A DNA stretch of 64,000 bases from Gracilimonas sp965227215 (GTDB lineage Bacteria > Bacteroidota > Rhodothermia > Balneolales > Balneolaceae): positions 3,162,001 to 3,226,000 of the forward strand of contig OZ245729.1 in the NCBI GenBank assembly GCA_965227215.1, in the 5' to 3' direction. A program made the position numbers and the translations under genes. This document shows positions 34,941 through 42,345 of this stretch, piece by piece (position 1 is the stretch's first letter; every line of letters begins with the position of its first letter). A model generated the notes under the pieces. It was not told the origin of the DNA. It saw only the letters and a list, made by a program, of their open reading frames with translations, and ran no database searches.

Positions 34941-35948
34941 ATGCGCATAATTGTAACGGGAGGAGCCGGATTTATCGGTTCGAACCTGATATTACGACTT
35001 ACCGAAGAACACCCCGACTGGGAAATTTTTAACCTGGATAAGCTGACCTATGCTTCCGATCAGTCGTATCTGAAATCTCTTAAAGATTCGGGACGGTACT
35101 ACTTTAAGAAAGTAGATTTAGTAAACCGGAACGAGGTGCATGATGTGGTTCAAACATTTAAACCTCAGGGTGTGTTTCACCTGGCGGCAGAATCGCATGT
35201 TGACAATTCGATACAGGGCCCCGAGCCATTCATTCAGTCCAATATTGTAGGAACCTTCAATATTCTGGAAGAATGCCGGTTGCTTTGGAAGGATGATGAA
35301 GAAGAGTGGATGAATAACCGTTTTCTGCATGTTTCCACCGATGAGGTATATGGGGAACTGGAAGATGAGGGCGGATTCTTTACCGAAGAAACTCCTTATG
35401 CCCCCAATTCACCGTATTCAGCTTCCAAAGCCGGGAGTGATATGATTGTACGTGCCTATTATCATACGTACGGTATGAACGTGGTAACCACCAACTGTTC
35501 GAATAATTACGGCCCTCATCAGCATGATGAAAAATTGATTCCTGTAGTTATCCGAAGTGCCATCAACCATGAAAAAATTCCGGTGTACGGGAAAGGCGAG
35601 AATGTTCGCGACTGGCTGTTTGTGCATAATCACTGTGATGCTCTGGATGTAGCTTTCAATAACGGGAAAGCCGGAGAAACCTACACCATTGGTGGTAACA
35701 ACGAATGGAAGAATATTGACCTGGTTCGTAAGATTTGTGACATCCTGAATGAAGAAGTTGGAAACGGACCGGATGGAGATTATAAAAACCTGATTACCTT
35801 TGTTACCGACCGATTGGGGCACGACTTCCGCTATGCTATCGATGCCTCAAAAATCAAAAACGAATTGGGCTGGGAGCCATCCCAGGATTTTGACGGAATG
35901 CTTCGCCAAACAATTTTGTGGTATGTAAACAAATATAATTCAAAGTGA
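34941..35948 (+). CDS. rmlB: dTDP-glucose 4,6-dehydratase
   Basis: Converts dTDP-glucose to dTDP-4-keto-6-deoxyglucose with bound NAD+. From the ATG at 34941 it is 335 residues. GGAGFIGSN is at the N-terminus. Thr133-Asp134-Glu135 in STDEVYGEL and Tyr159/Lys163 in YSASKAGSD form the active site. TNCSNNYGPHQ and LFVHNHCDAL are family motifs. Fourth gene of the cluster; an AT-rich hairpin begins at its stop codon. Rhamnose made here may decorate surface polysaccharide or secreted proteins; the transferase genes are not in the window. Confidence 0.96.
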   Translation: MRIIVTGGAGFIGSNLILRLTEEHPDWEIFNLDKLTYASDQSYLKSLKDSGRYYFKKVDLVNRNEVHDVVQTFKPQGVFHLAAESHVDNSIQGPEPFIQSNIVGTFNILEECRLLWKDDEEEWMNNRFLHVSTDEVYGELEDEGGFFTEETPYAPNSPYSASKAGSDMIVRAYYHTYGMNVVTTNCSNNYGPHQHDEKLIPVVIRSAINHEKIPVYGKGENVRDWLFVHNHCDALDVAFNNGKAGETYTIGGNNEWKNIDLVRKICDILNEEVGNGPDGDYKNLITFVTDRLGHDFRYAIDASKIKNELGWEPSQDFDGMLRQTILWYVNKYNSK

Positions 35949-35991
35949 AAAATTTAAAATTGAAGCAGTTGGCTCAATTTTAAATTTTTAA
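35948..35991 (+). terminator. AT-rich hairpin terminator after rmlB
   Basis: A 16-bp perfect inverted repeat (35948-35963 and 35974-35989, arms like AAAATTTAAAATTGA) with a 10-base loop begins at the rmlB stop codon and is followed by more T-rich sequence. It should end the rml transcript before the EVE gene. Confidence 0.7.
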
Positions 35992-36014
35992 TTTTTAATT
36001 CTAAAGCGAATACA

Positions 36015-36488
36015 ATGAGCGATAGAAACTATTGGTTAATGAAATCAGAACCGGATGATTACAGCATTGATGACCTGAAAAAAGACGGGGAGACTGAATG
36101 GACCGGTGTCAGAAATTATGCAGCAAGAAATTATATGCGCGATGATATGAAAAAGGGAGATGGTGTGCTCTTTTACCACTCCAATATCTCAACGCCGGTA
36201 ATTGTGGGAACTATGGAAGTATCCAAAGAATCACATCCCGATCCCCTTCAGTTTGATCCCAACTCTAAATACTTCGATGAAAAGAGTACGGAAAGCGAAC
36301 CGCGCTGGCAGCTTGTTGACGTCAAGTTTGTGCAAAAATTTGATAAGGAAGTCACCCGCGACCAACTCAAAGAAGATCCCATATTGCAAGACATGGAGCT
36401 ATTTCGCTTAGCACGTCACTCCATCACCCCTGTTCGGAAAGAAGAATGGGAGAGGCTCCATGAACTCGCTGAAGCTGAGATTAAGTAG
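36015..36488 (+). CDS. EVE domain-containing protein
   Basis: 157 residues, the full size of the family. The N-terminus NYWLMKSEPDDYSIDDL, then EWTGVRNYAARNYMR and GDGVLFYHSN, are the EVE (PUA-like) signature. EVE proteins bind modified nucleic-acid bases; the human relative is THYN1, and fused bacterial forms occur in restriction systems. Here it stands alone, with no restriction or methyltransferase gene nearby, so a general role in recognising modified DNA or RNA is most likely. Fairly secure as a family; role open. Confidence 0.92.
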   Translation: MSDRNYWLMKSEPDDYSIDDLKKDGETEWTGVRNYAARNYMRDDMKKGDGVLFYHSNISTPVIVGTMEVSKESHPDPLQFDPNSKYFDEKSTESEPRWQLVDVKFVQKFDKEVTRDQLKEDPILQDMELFRLARHSITPVRKEEWERLHELAEAEIK

Positions 36489-36506
36489 GCTTTCATCGAC
36501 TTTTTA

Positions 36507-36545
36507 TAATGCTGAGGTCTCTATTTGATCTCAGCATTACTTTCT
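36507..36545. terminator. Hairpin between the EVE gene and the microprotein gene
   Basis: Arms TAATGCTGAG and CTCAGCATTA enclose a 13-base loop, with T-rich sequence on both sides. One arm overlaps the last codons of the minus-strand microprotein gene (36521-36670), so the terminator and the coding end share bases. Confidence 0.7.
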
Positions 36546-36670
36546 TCAGGAAAAGAATTGGTTTTACGTTCATCTTCCAATTCTCTGAATTCTTTGATCG
36601 TTAAGCCATAGCCAATCAGAAATAAGACGGTCGTAAAAATTCCGCAAAATAGTATTACTGCATTACTCAT
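36521..36670 (-). CDS. 49-residue single-span membrane microprotein
   Basis: The minus strand reads ATG at 36670 to TAG at 36521. It encodes a hydrophobic helix (AVILFCGIFTTVLFLIGYGL), then a charged tail (IKEFRELEDERK) ending in NAEIK. It overlaps the upstream 65-residue gene by 8 bases, which supports translation of both. No family recognised. The pairing of two tiny membrane proteins suggests a small complex or accessory subunits of a membrane protein encoded elsewhere. Confidence 0.5.
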   Translation of the reverse strand: MSNAVILFCGIFTTVLFLIGYGLTIKEFRELEDERKTNSFPEESNAEIK

Positions 36671-36860
36671 TGGGACTCCTGTATATGTTCTTAATATAAA
36701 TTCCGAAGCCTAACAGAGAGGGAACCCAAAGGCCTACAAATATCCCGGCTTCCGGATTGGTGGTGTACCATAGGTAGATGGATAACAGCATAGATAGAAA
36801 GGCTGAACCCAGTATAAAAACATCAGATAGTTTCATATTCATATTTGTTTTGAAGTTCAT
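36663..36860 (-). CDS. Small two-span membrane protein
   Basis: 65 residues from the ATG at 36860; the ATG at 36836 (MKLSDVF) would give 57 residues and is equally possible. Two hydrophobic helices (VFILGSAFLSMLLSIYLWY and GIFVGLWVPSLLGFGIYI) are joined by a short polar loop (TTNPEA). The last residues are basic. It overlaps the 49-residue gene by 8 bases. The sequence looks like a conserved small inner-membrane protein, but I do not recognise a named family. Confidence 0.55.
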   Translation of the reverse strand: MNFKTNMNMKLSDVFILGSAFLSMLLSIYLWYTTNPEAGIFVGLWVPSLLGFGIYIKNIYRSPNE

Positions 36861-36942
36861 TTAATTAAAAGGATTATTCAGAAAGAACATTCCGGTAATT
36901 TTCAGGATATTCTGGGTTCAGTTGATATCTGATGAATTTCAA

Positions 36943-37761
36943 ATGAGAAACATGCAAAGACTCAAAAAAGCTTTTACTTTTTTAGCACCGGTTTTGGTCT
37001 TGTCTTATATCTGCATTTGCGGATATTTTTACATTGTACAAGACTCCATCATTTTCAGGCCTTCCCAAGCCGATATCAACGACCGTTATGCTTATAACTT
37101 TCCCTTTAAGGAGCGCTGGTTTGAACCGGAAGAAGGAGTTCGCATTCATGCCATTCATGCTTTTGCCGATTCGTCACGTGGACTGGTGATCTATCACCAC
37201 GGAAATCGGGGGAATAACCGTACTAATCCGGCGAAGTTTGAACTGTTTTTAAATGCAGGCTACGATGTGCTGTACCCGGATTATCGTGAATATGGCAAAA
37301 GTACCGGAGAGCTTTGGGATGAAGAAGACCTGGTGGGAGATATGATTTATATCTTCGATGAAATGGAGCGCGAGTATGAGGAAGATGACATCATTGTGAT
37401 GGGATATTCGCTGGGAGCAGGAGTGGCCGCTCAGGTTGCCGCCGCCAACAACCCCAAGATGCTGATTATGTGGACCCCGTTTTACAGCATGATTGATATG
37501 AAAGATGCGCAATTTGCCTTCCTGCCTGATTTTCTGGTTCGCTATCCGCTTAGGGTTGATGAAGCCTTGCAGAAAATTGAGGAGCCGGTCTATATTTTCT
37601 ATGCAGCAGAAGATGAAGTACTGCCGGTCACGCGTTCTTATAAACTAACCGAATACCTGAAGCCAGGAGATGAAGCTTTTGTGCTTGAGGGGCAGGGACA
37701 CGGGTGGATTTATCGGAATCAGGAACTGCTTCGAGAGATGAATTTAATTTTAGCCCGATAA
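36943..37761 (+). CDS. Membrane-anchored alpha/beta hydrolase
   Basis: 272 residues from the ATG at 36943 (a TTG lies 21 bases upstream; another ATG at 36952). An N-terminal membrane helix (FLAPVLVLSYICICGYFYIV) anchors the protein. The hydrolase fold has VIYHHGNRGNN (oxyanion region), then GYSLGAGVAAQVAA with the nucleophile Ser, an Asp in YAAEDEVLP, and a His in GQGHGWIY. The layout fits the BEM46/ABHD13-like group of serine hydrolases. Substrate unknown. It stands alone between divergent and convergent neighbours. Confidence 0.82.
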   Translation: MRNMQRLKKAFTFLAPVLVLSYICICGYFYIVQDSIIFRPSQADINDRYAYNFPFKERWFEPEEGVRIHAIHAFADSSRGLVIYHHGNRGNNRTNPAKFELFLNAGYDVLYPDYREYGKSTGELWDEEDLVGDMIYIFDEMEREYEEDDIIVMGYSLGAGVAAQVAAANNPKMLIMWTPFYSMIDMKDAQFAFLPDFLVRYPLRVDEALQKIEEPVYIFYAAEDEVLPVTRSYKLTEYLKPGDEAFVLEGQGHGWIYRNQELLREMNLILAR

Positions 37762-37770
37762 GTTGGGATA

Positions 37771-38823
37771 TCAATTAGAGTCTAGCAAATCCAACGGGTC
37801 TTCGGCGCTGCCGATAATGGTTTCAAGGGCGTCGGTGAGGGTTACAAGACCAATATTTTTTCCTTCTTGTTGAACCAGGGCCAGTTCCTGATGCTCTTCC
37901 TGAAAACGATCGATAAGCTTATTGACCGAGAGATCCTTTTGAACAACCATGCGAGGCCAGTCGTAATCATCCAGCTCTTTAGTTCCATTTAAAAGTGCTT
38001 CTGCATTTGCGGTGATTTGCGGAGTGTATAAGATACCGATGAAATCATCAATGGAATCACCTACCAGGGGGTAACGGGTGTGCATGTTTCGGTTCAGGAT
38101 GGCTAAATTTTCCCGGAAGGTTTTTTGTGTACTCATGGTCACAATATCATCTCGGGGAATCATGATGTCTTGTACGGGTATCTGCTCAATATCGAGGGTA
38201 TTGATGACTTCCTCTCTTCGCTCTTCATCAAGATTGCCACTCTTAAGTAACTCAACCATCTCGGCACGGATGTTTTCGGTGGAAGATGATTCTTGTTGCA
38301 GCCAACTCCGTTCCATTTCAATGTTAAACAGTCTCAGTGTGGCTTTGGTAATGCGATCTCCTAAAAGTAAAAAAGGATAAATTGCGTAGGTCCACCAGTA
38401 CAAGGGCGCAGCACAGTATCGGGCTACCGACTTCGCTCGCTCAACCCCGAGGTATGTAGGAGCCTGTTCACCCCAAATCGTATGCACGAAATTAATAAGC
38501 ACCACCGACAGAATGATGGAGATGGTATGGGTAGAAATACTGCCGATGGTATCCGCGGTAAATAACAGTTCGATAAGTTGAGTAACAGCCGGCTCGGCAA
38601 TGACGCCTAAAAGGATACTGGTGGTGGTAATCCCAATTTGGCAGGAGGTCAGGTAGATTTCCAGGGTCTTGGTCATTTCCCAAGCGCGGTTCAACTCCGG
38701 AATGTCTTCAAGTTGGTTCTGCTTATACTGCCTGAGACGAGTGAGAGCAAATTCTGTGGCTACAAAGAACGCGTTAAGCAACAGCAGAACGATACCGCTA
38801 AGTAAGCGAATGGTAAGCTCCAT
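37771..38823 (-). CDS. CNNM/hemolysin C-like transporter (DUF21-CBS)
   Basis: 350 residues from the ATG at 38823 (a TTG lies two codons earlier). The N-terminal DUF21/CNNM membrane domain has FFVATEFALTRLR and three or four hydrophobic helices (residues about 1-175). Two CBS domains follow (about 205-345: VQDIMIPRDDIVTM and GLVTLTDALETIIG). The family is linked to magnesium or sodium handling. The C-terminal CorC_HlyC domain usual in longer members is absent; the chain ends soon after the second CBS domain. Single gene, converging with the hydrolase. Confidence 0.88.
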   Translation of the reverse strand: MELTIRLLSGIVLLLLNAFFVATEFALTRLRQYKQNQLEDIPELNRAWEMTKTLEIYLTSCQIGITTTSILLGVIAEPAVTQLIELLFTADTIGSISTHTISIILSVVLINFVHTIWGEQAPTYLGVERAKSVARYCAAPLYWWTYAIYPFLLLGDRITKATLRLFNIEMERSWLQQESSSTENIRAEMVELLKSGNLDEERREEVINTLDIEQIPVQDIMIPRDDIVTMSTQKTFRENLAILNRNMHTRYPLVGDSIDDFIGILYTPQITANAEALLNGTKELDDYDWPRMVVQKDLSVNKLIDRFQEEHQELALVQQEGKNIGLVTLTDALETIIGSAEDPLDLLDSN

Positions 38824-38826
38824 GAA

Positions 38827-38834
38827 CAAAAATA
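38827..38834 (-). promoter_or_regulatory. TAnnTTTG -7 box three bases before the CNNM start
   Basis: The minus strand reads TATTTTTG followed by TTC and ATG. An exact match to the Bacteroidota -7 box this close to the start codon predicts a leaderless or almost leaderless transcript. Confidence 0.45.
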
Positions 38835-38940
38835 TTTTACACAGTAAAAAAAGTTACTGTCTCTTATTGATCTGTGTTTTACAACTTAGACCAATAAAAA
38901 AGCATTCCGTACGCTTATTGACAATCATGCTATCAGGAGA

Positions 38941-39813
38941 TTATTCAAGTTCCTCTAAACTGATTTTCAACCATAATCCATCACGGTCCCTATATCCGAT
39001 ATTGACGATGCCCGAATCGGCTCTAAATACGTATGCCCTTGCTATATAAAGCCATGAATTGTCATAAGCTATTAGTCTATTATCTGTGAGGTCTTTTTTG
39101 GGAACAAATCTTTTCACAATTTTAGATGTAGTACCGTCATATCCATAAGTTAGTATATGACTTGAAGTGTCAAATGCAGCTGAAATAGCGGTTTCTGCAC
39201 CTGTAGAAATCAGTTTTCCGTCAGGTTTCTCAGTAATTTGAAATACTTCGCTGCTTTTGTGATTGTAAGAGGACAAGGTGTCAGCGTTTGGATCTGGAGA
39301 CTCGTATGGTTCATTAGGTTGATCATAAACCACATAATCATAATCAAAAACTTCTAATATCGTATATATAATATCTTCTTCGGATTCTTCGACTCCGATT
39401 ACTTCATGTATGATGTGACCATTCCTTTCGTTCTCGTATGGGGAATCCAAATCTGAATAGTAGTATGAATAGGTCCATTTTCTATTGAGTTCTAAAGGGT
39501 ATATGTCGGCTGGAGGTGGAATCTTTCGAAATACAGCAACAACCTTTTTATCCTTATTCATGTAAATAGCTTTAGGGTTCTCTGTATCGGTTGTATCCTC
39601 ACCCCAGTGATAAAATTCAAACCCTTCGCTTGGCATAGCAGTGATCATAACTTTACCACCTTTTGTGTTGGGTCCCGAATTATGTTCAACTGAGCCGCTG
39701 TTTTCTGGAACTACTTTTGTTTTGATTTGCAGACCTTCATCTGAATTGAATACATCACACGAAATGACAATCAAAAGTGAGAAGAGTAGTGCTATCGGAA
39801 ATGTTTTAATCAT
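38941..39813 (-). CDS. Lipoprotein with InlB-like B-repeat domain
   Basis: 290 residues from the ATG at 39813. The signal peptide has a lipobox (LIVISCDVF), so Cys20 is likely lipidated and the protein is held in the envelope. Residues about 30-95 form one divergent InlB B-repeat (VPENSGSVEHN...GGKVMITAMPSEGFEFYHW...KKVVAVF), a beta-grasp adhesin module. The remainder (about 100-290) is beta-rich and Asp/Tyr-rich with no recognised family. Single gene flanked by gaps of about 100-200 bases. Possible surface-exposed binding protein; function unknown. Confidence 0.65.
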   Translation of the reverse strand: MIKTFPIALLFSLLIVISCDVFNSDEGLQIKTKVVPENSGSVEHNSGPNTKGGKVMITAMPSEGFEFYHWGEDTTDTENPKAIYMNKDKKVVAVFRKIPPPADIYPLELNRKWTYSYYYSDLDSPYENERNGHIIHEVIGVEESEEDIIYTILEVFDYDYVVYDQPNEPYESPDPNADTLSSYNHKSSEVFQITEKPDGKLISTGAETAISAAFDTSSHILTYGYDGTTSKIVKRFVPKKDLTDNRLIAYDNSWLYIARAYVFRADSGIVNIGYRDRDGLWLKISLEELE

Positions 39814-39960
39814 AATACAATCATGGATCAAAGCGAATGCAATGAATTCTAACTTACTGATTTTAAATAAAACTATCGAAAATTACAGATAAGAAAGTCT
39901 TTCGTGAAATAGGTGTCAAAGGTTGTCACTCAACCTTATTATATTCGAAGCAAAAGTCGG

Positions 39961-39983
39961 CATTCCGGACCTGATCCGGAATC
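39961..39983. repeat. Palindromic intergenic repeat
   Basis: ATTCCGGA-CCTGA-TCCGGAAT is a perfect 8-bp hairpin in the gap between the lipoprotein and rmuC. Hairpins of this type (CCGGA...TCCGG) recur in intergenic DNA of many bacteria as REP-like units. Only one copy was noticed here, so it may instead be a simple operator or terminator. Confidence 0.35.
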
Positions 39984-40011
39984 TGAATAGTCAACTAAGG
40001 TTTATTAGTTC

Positions 40012-41352
40012 ATGGATTACATCTTAGCGGTAGCAGGAATTATCATCGGGGGAATAGCGGGCTTTGCCATCGCGCACTTTAAAGCTAAATCGGAGAGTTC
40101 GCGGCTGGAGGAGCGCAATCAAAATCTGAAAGAACAGCTGGACGAGGCGGAAGAAAAATGGGAGCGTGAAGTTCAGGAATTTGAGACTAAGCTCACTAAC
40201 CTTCAGCATGATAAAGACGCTGAGCTTACCGAAGAACGCAATCGGGCAAACGAACTTGATAAGCAACTCGCCGAGCGAAATGCCGACTACCGGAACCTGC
40301 AGAAACGCCTGAACGAGCAAAAAGAAGAGCTGGCTCAAATGCAAGAACAGCTGACTACCCAATTTGAGAATCTGGCCAATAAAATCCTGGAGGAGAAATC
40401 CGAGAAATTCACCAAACAAAACAAAGAGCAGATCGATCAGCTGCTGAATCCGCTGGGGGAGAAGCTGGAGTCTTTCAAGAAGAAGGTGGAAGAAACTTAT
40501 AATGAGGAAAACCGACAGCGAGCCACCCTCAAAGAACAGATCAAACAGATGGCTGAGCTCAATAAGACGATGAGTGAAGACGCCAAAAGCCTGACTAAAG
40601 CTCTTAAAGGGGACTCGAAAACACAGGGTAATTGGGGAGAGGTAATTCTGCAGCGTATTCTCGAAAAATCAGGGTTAAGAAAAGGCGAAGAGTATTATGC
40701 CGAACAAAGTGTGACAATGGAGGATGGCAGAAGGCTGCGCCCGGATGTGGTGGTTCGGTTGCCGGAAGAAAAATACCTGATCATTGATTCCAAAGTATCC
40801 CTGACGGGCTATGAGCGGTTTACATCAACGGAGGAAGAAAAGGAACAGGAAAAAGCTTTAAAAGAACACGTGAACTCCATCCGTACTCACATAAAAGGAT
40901 TGAGCGAGAAAAACTATCAGCATATACATGAGGATAAAAGCCCGGATTTTGTATTGCTCTTTATTCCCATTGAACCGGCTTTTGCTCTTGCTCTGCAACA
41001 CGACTCAAACATGTACTATGAGGCTTTCGAAAAAAATATCGTGATTGTGAGTCCATCCACCTTATTGGCAACGCTTGCCACTATAGAGAGCATCTGGAAG
41101 CGGGAGAAACAAAGCATGAACGCCCGTGAAATCGCGAGCCGGGGCGGAGAGCTATTGGATAAATTCACGTTGTTTGTGGAGAGTTTTGAGAAAATCGGGG
41201 AGCGAATAGGACAGGCTCAGAAAAGTTACGATAAGGCATTGGGTCGATTGAGCGAGGGGCGTGGAAGTTTAATTCGTCAGGCGGAAATGCTAAAAGAGTT
41301 AGGTGCAGAAAACTCGAAAAAATTGCCGTCTCATTTAAACAAGGACGATTAA
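40012..41352 (+). CDS. rmuC: DNA recombination protein RmuC
   Basis: 446 residues. An N-terminal membrane helix (ILAVAGIIIGGIAGFAIAHF) is followed by a long coiled coil (about 25-150, alternating Glu, Lys, Gln and Leu). The RmuC nuclease-like domain follows (about 190-420: GNWGEVILQRILEKSGL, RPDVVVRLPEEKYLIIDSKVSL). RmuC limits inversions at short repeats and is linked to resistance to foreign DNA; the DSKVS segment is the PD-(D/E)XK-like core. mtgA follows after 59 bases. Secure. Confidence 0.95.
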   Translation: MDYILAVAGIIIGGIAGFAIAHFKAKSESSRLEERNQNLKEQLDEAEEKWEREVQEFETKLTNLQHDKDAELTEERNRANELDKQLAERNADYRNLQKRLNEQKEELAQMQEQLTTQFENLANKILEEKSEKFTKQNKEQIDQLLNPLGEKLESFKKKVEETYNEENRQRATLKEQIKQMAELNKTMSEDAKSLTKALKGDSKTQGNWGEVILQRILEKSGLRKGEEYYAEQSVTMEDGRRLRPDVVVRLPEEKYLIIDSKVSLTGYERFTSTEEEKEQEKALKEHVNSIRTHIKGLSEKNYQHIHEDKSPDFVLLFIPIEPAFALALQHDSNMYYEAFEKNIVIVSPSTLLATLATIESIWKREKQSMNAREIASRGGELLDKFTLFVESFEKIGERIGQAQKSYDKALGRLSEGRGSLIRQAEMLKELGAENSKKLPSHLNKDD

Positions 41353-41399
41353 AATAAGAAACCAAATCCGGCCGTTGCTGTATCTGTTGTTAAAATTGA

Positions 41400-41407
41400 T
41401 ACTTTTG
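41400..41407 (+). promoter_or_regulatory. TAnnTTTG -7 box before mtgA
   Basis: TACTTTTG ends five bases before the ATG at 41412, and a TTG lies 22 bases upstream of it (41375-41377), close to the usual -33/-7 spacing. Predicts a leaderless mtgA transcript. Confidence 0.55.
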
Positions 41408-41411
41408 GCTC

Positions 41412-42266
41412 ATGGAAAAGCAATCAACCACCACACAAAAAAGTTGGCGTTGGTACGGTAAAGTCATCAGCGGTGTTCTGCTGGGATGGTCGTTTTGGTT
41501 TTGCTTACTCATTGTACTTTTGCGCTGGGTAAATCCACCGTTTACCGCCTTTACCCTTCAGGAAAACTGGGATGAACTTGGTAAGGAAAGGTATAACCTT
41601 CGCGAAAGCTGGGTGCCGGATGAACAACTTCCCAACCACCTGAAACTTGCGGTGATAGCATCCGAAGATCAGCGATTCCGGGAACACTGGGGGTTAGATT
41701 TGGCGGCTATCGATAAAGCGCTGGAAGAAAAAGAACGCAGCGGCAGGGTACGCGGAGCCAGTACCATTACTCAGCAGGTGGCTAAGAACTTGTTTTTATC
41801 TCCGGCTCAAACGTATTTCAGAAAAGCAGTGGAGGCAGGCATCGCAGTCTTAATCGAACTGTTTTGGACGAAAGACCGGATTCTGGAAGTGTATCTGAAC
41901 ATCGCTGAATTTGGGCCGGGTATGTTTGGTGTAGAAAAGGCTTCCCGGTTTTATTACGGTATTTCAGCTTCGAAACTCACCCCAAAACAGTCGGCCCGGA
42001 TGGCCACGGTACTTCCAAGTCCCAAGCGGATTGAGCCGGAACCGGCCTCAGAATACGTAATGCAGCGCAGTCAGTGGATACTCAGAAATATGCAACAGCT
42101 GAGCGGGATCAGATACCTGCCTAAGCCCAAGCCTGACACTACCGACACCTTAAAACCAAAACCAGTTTTCCTGGATTCTGTAGATATAAAAGCTATTCAG
42201 GATTCATTGGGAATGTATCTTGATTCCCTGCTGTTTGAAATTCAACTCGACACTGTAAGTAATTGA
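41412..42266 (+). CDS. mtgA: Monofunctional biosynthetic peptidoglycan transglycosylase
   Basis: 284 residues. A short cytoplasmic start and one membrane helix (about 17-40) precede a GT51 domain. Motif 1 (ASEDQRFREHWGLD) holds the catalytic Glu85, motif 2 is RGASTITQQVAKNLFL, and motif 3 is KDRILEVYLNIAEFGPGMFG. It polymerises lipid II into glycan strands at the outer face of the inner membrane and has no transpeptidase domain. The C-terminal 40 residues are low complexity (Lys/Pro/Asp). Secure. Confidence 0.95.
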   Translation: MEKQSTTTQKSWRWYGKVISGVLLGWSFWFCLLIVLLRWVNPPFTAFTLQENWDELGKERYNLRESWVPDEQLPNHLKLAVIASEDQRFREHWGLDLAAIDKALEEKERSGRVRGASTITQQVAKNLFLSPAQTYFRKAVEAGIAVLIELFWTKDRILEVYLNIAEFGPGMFGVEKASRFYYGISASKLTPKQSARMATVLPSPKRIEPEPASEYVMQRSQWILRNMQQLSGIRYLPKPKPDTTDTLKPKPVFLDSVDIKAIQDSLGMYLDSLLFEIQLDTVSN

Positions 42267-42345
42267 TAAGCAGGTTTAATTATTCGCTTCTATTGCCGAT
42301 AAAACAGTAGTTGAAGCATAAACATTATCTGGATTATACCTTGCT

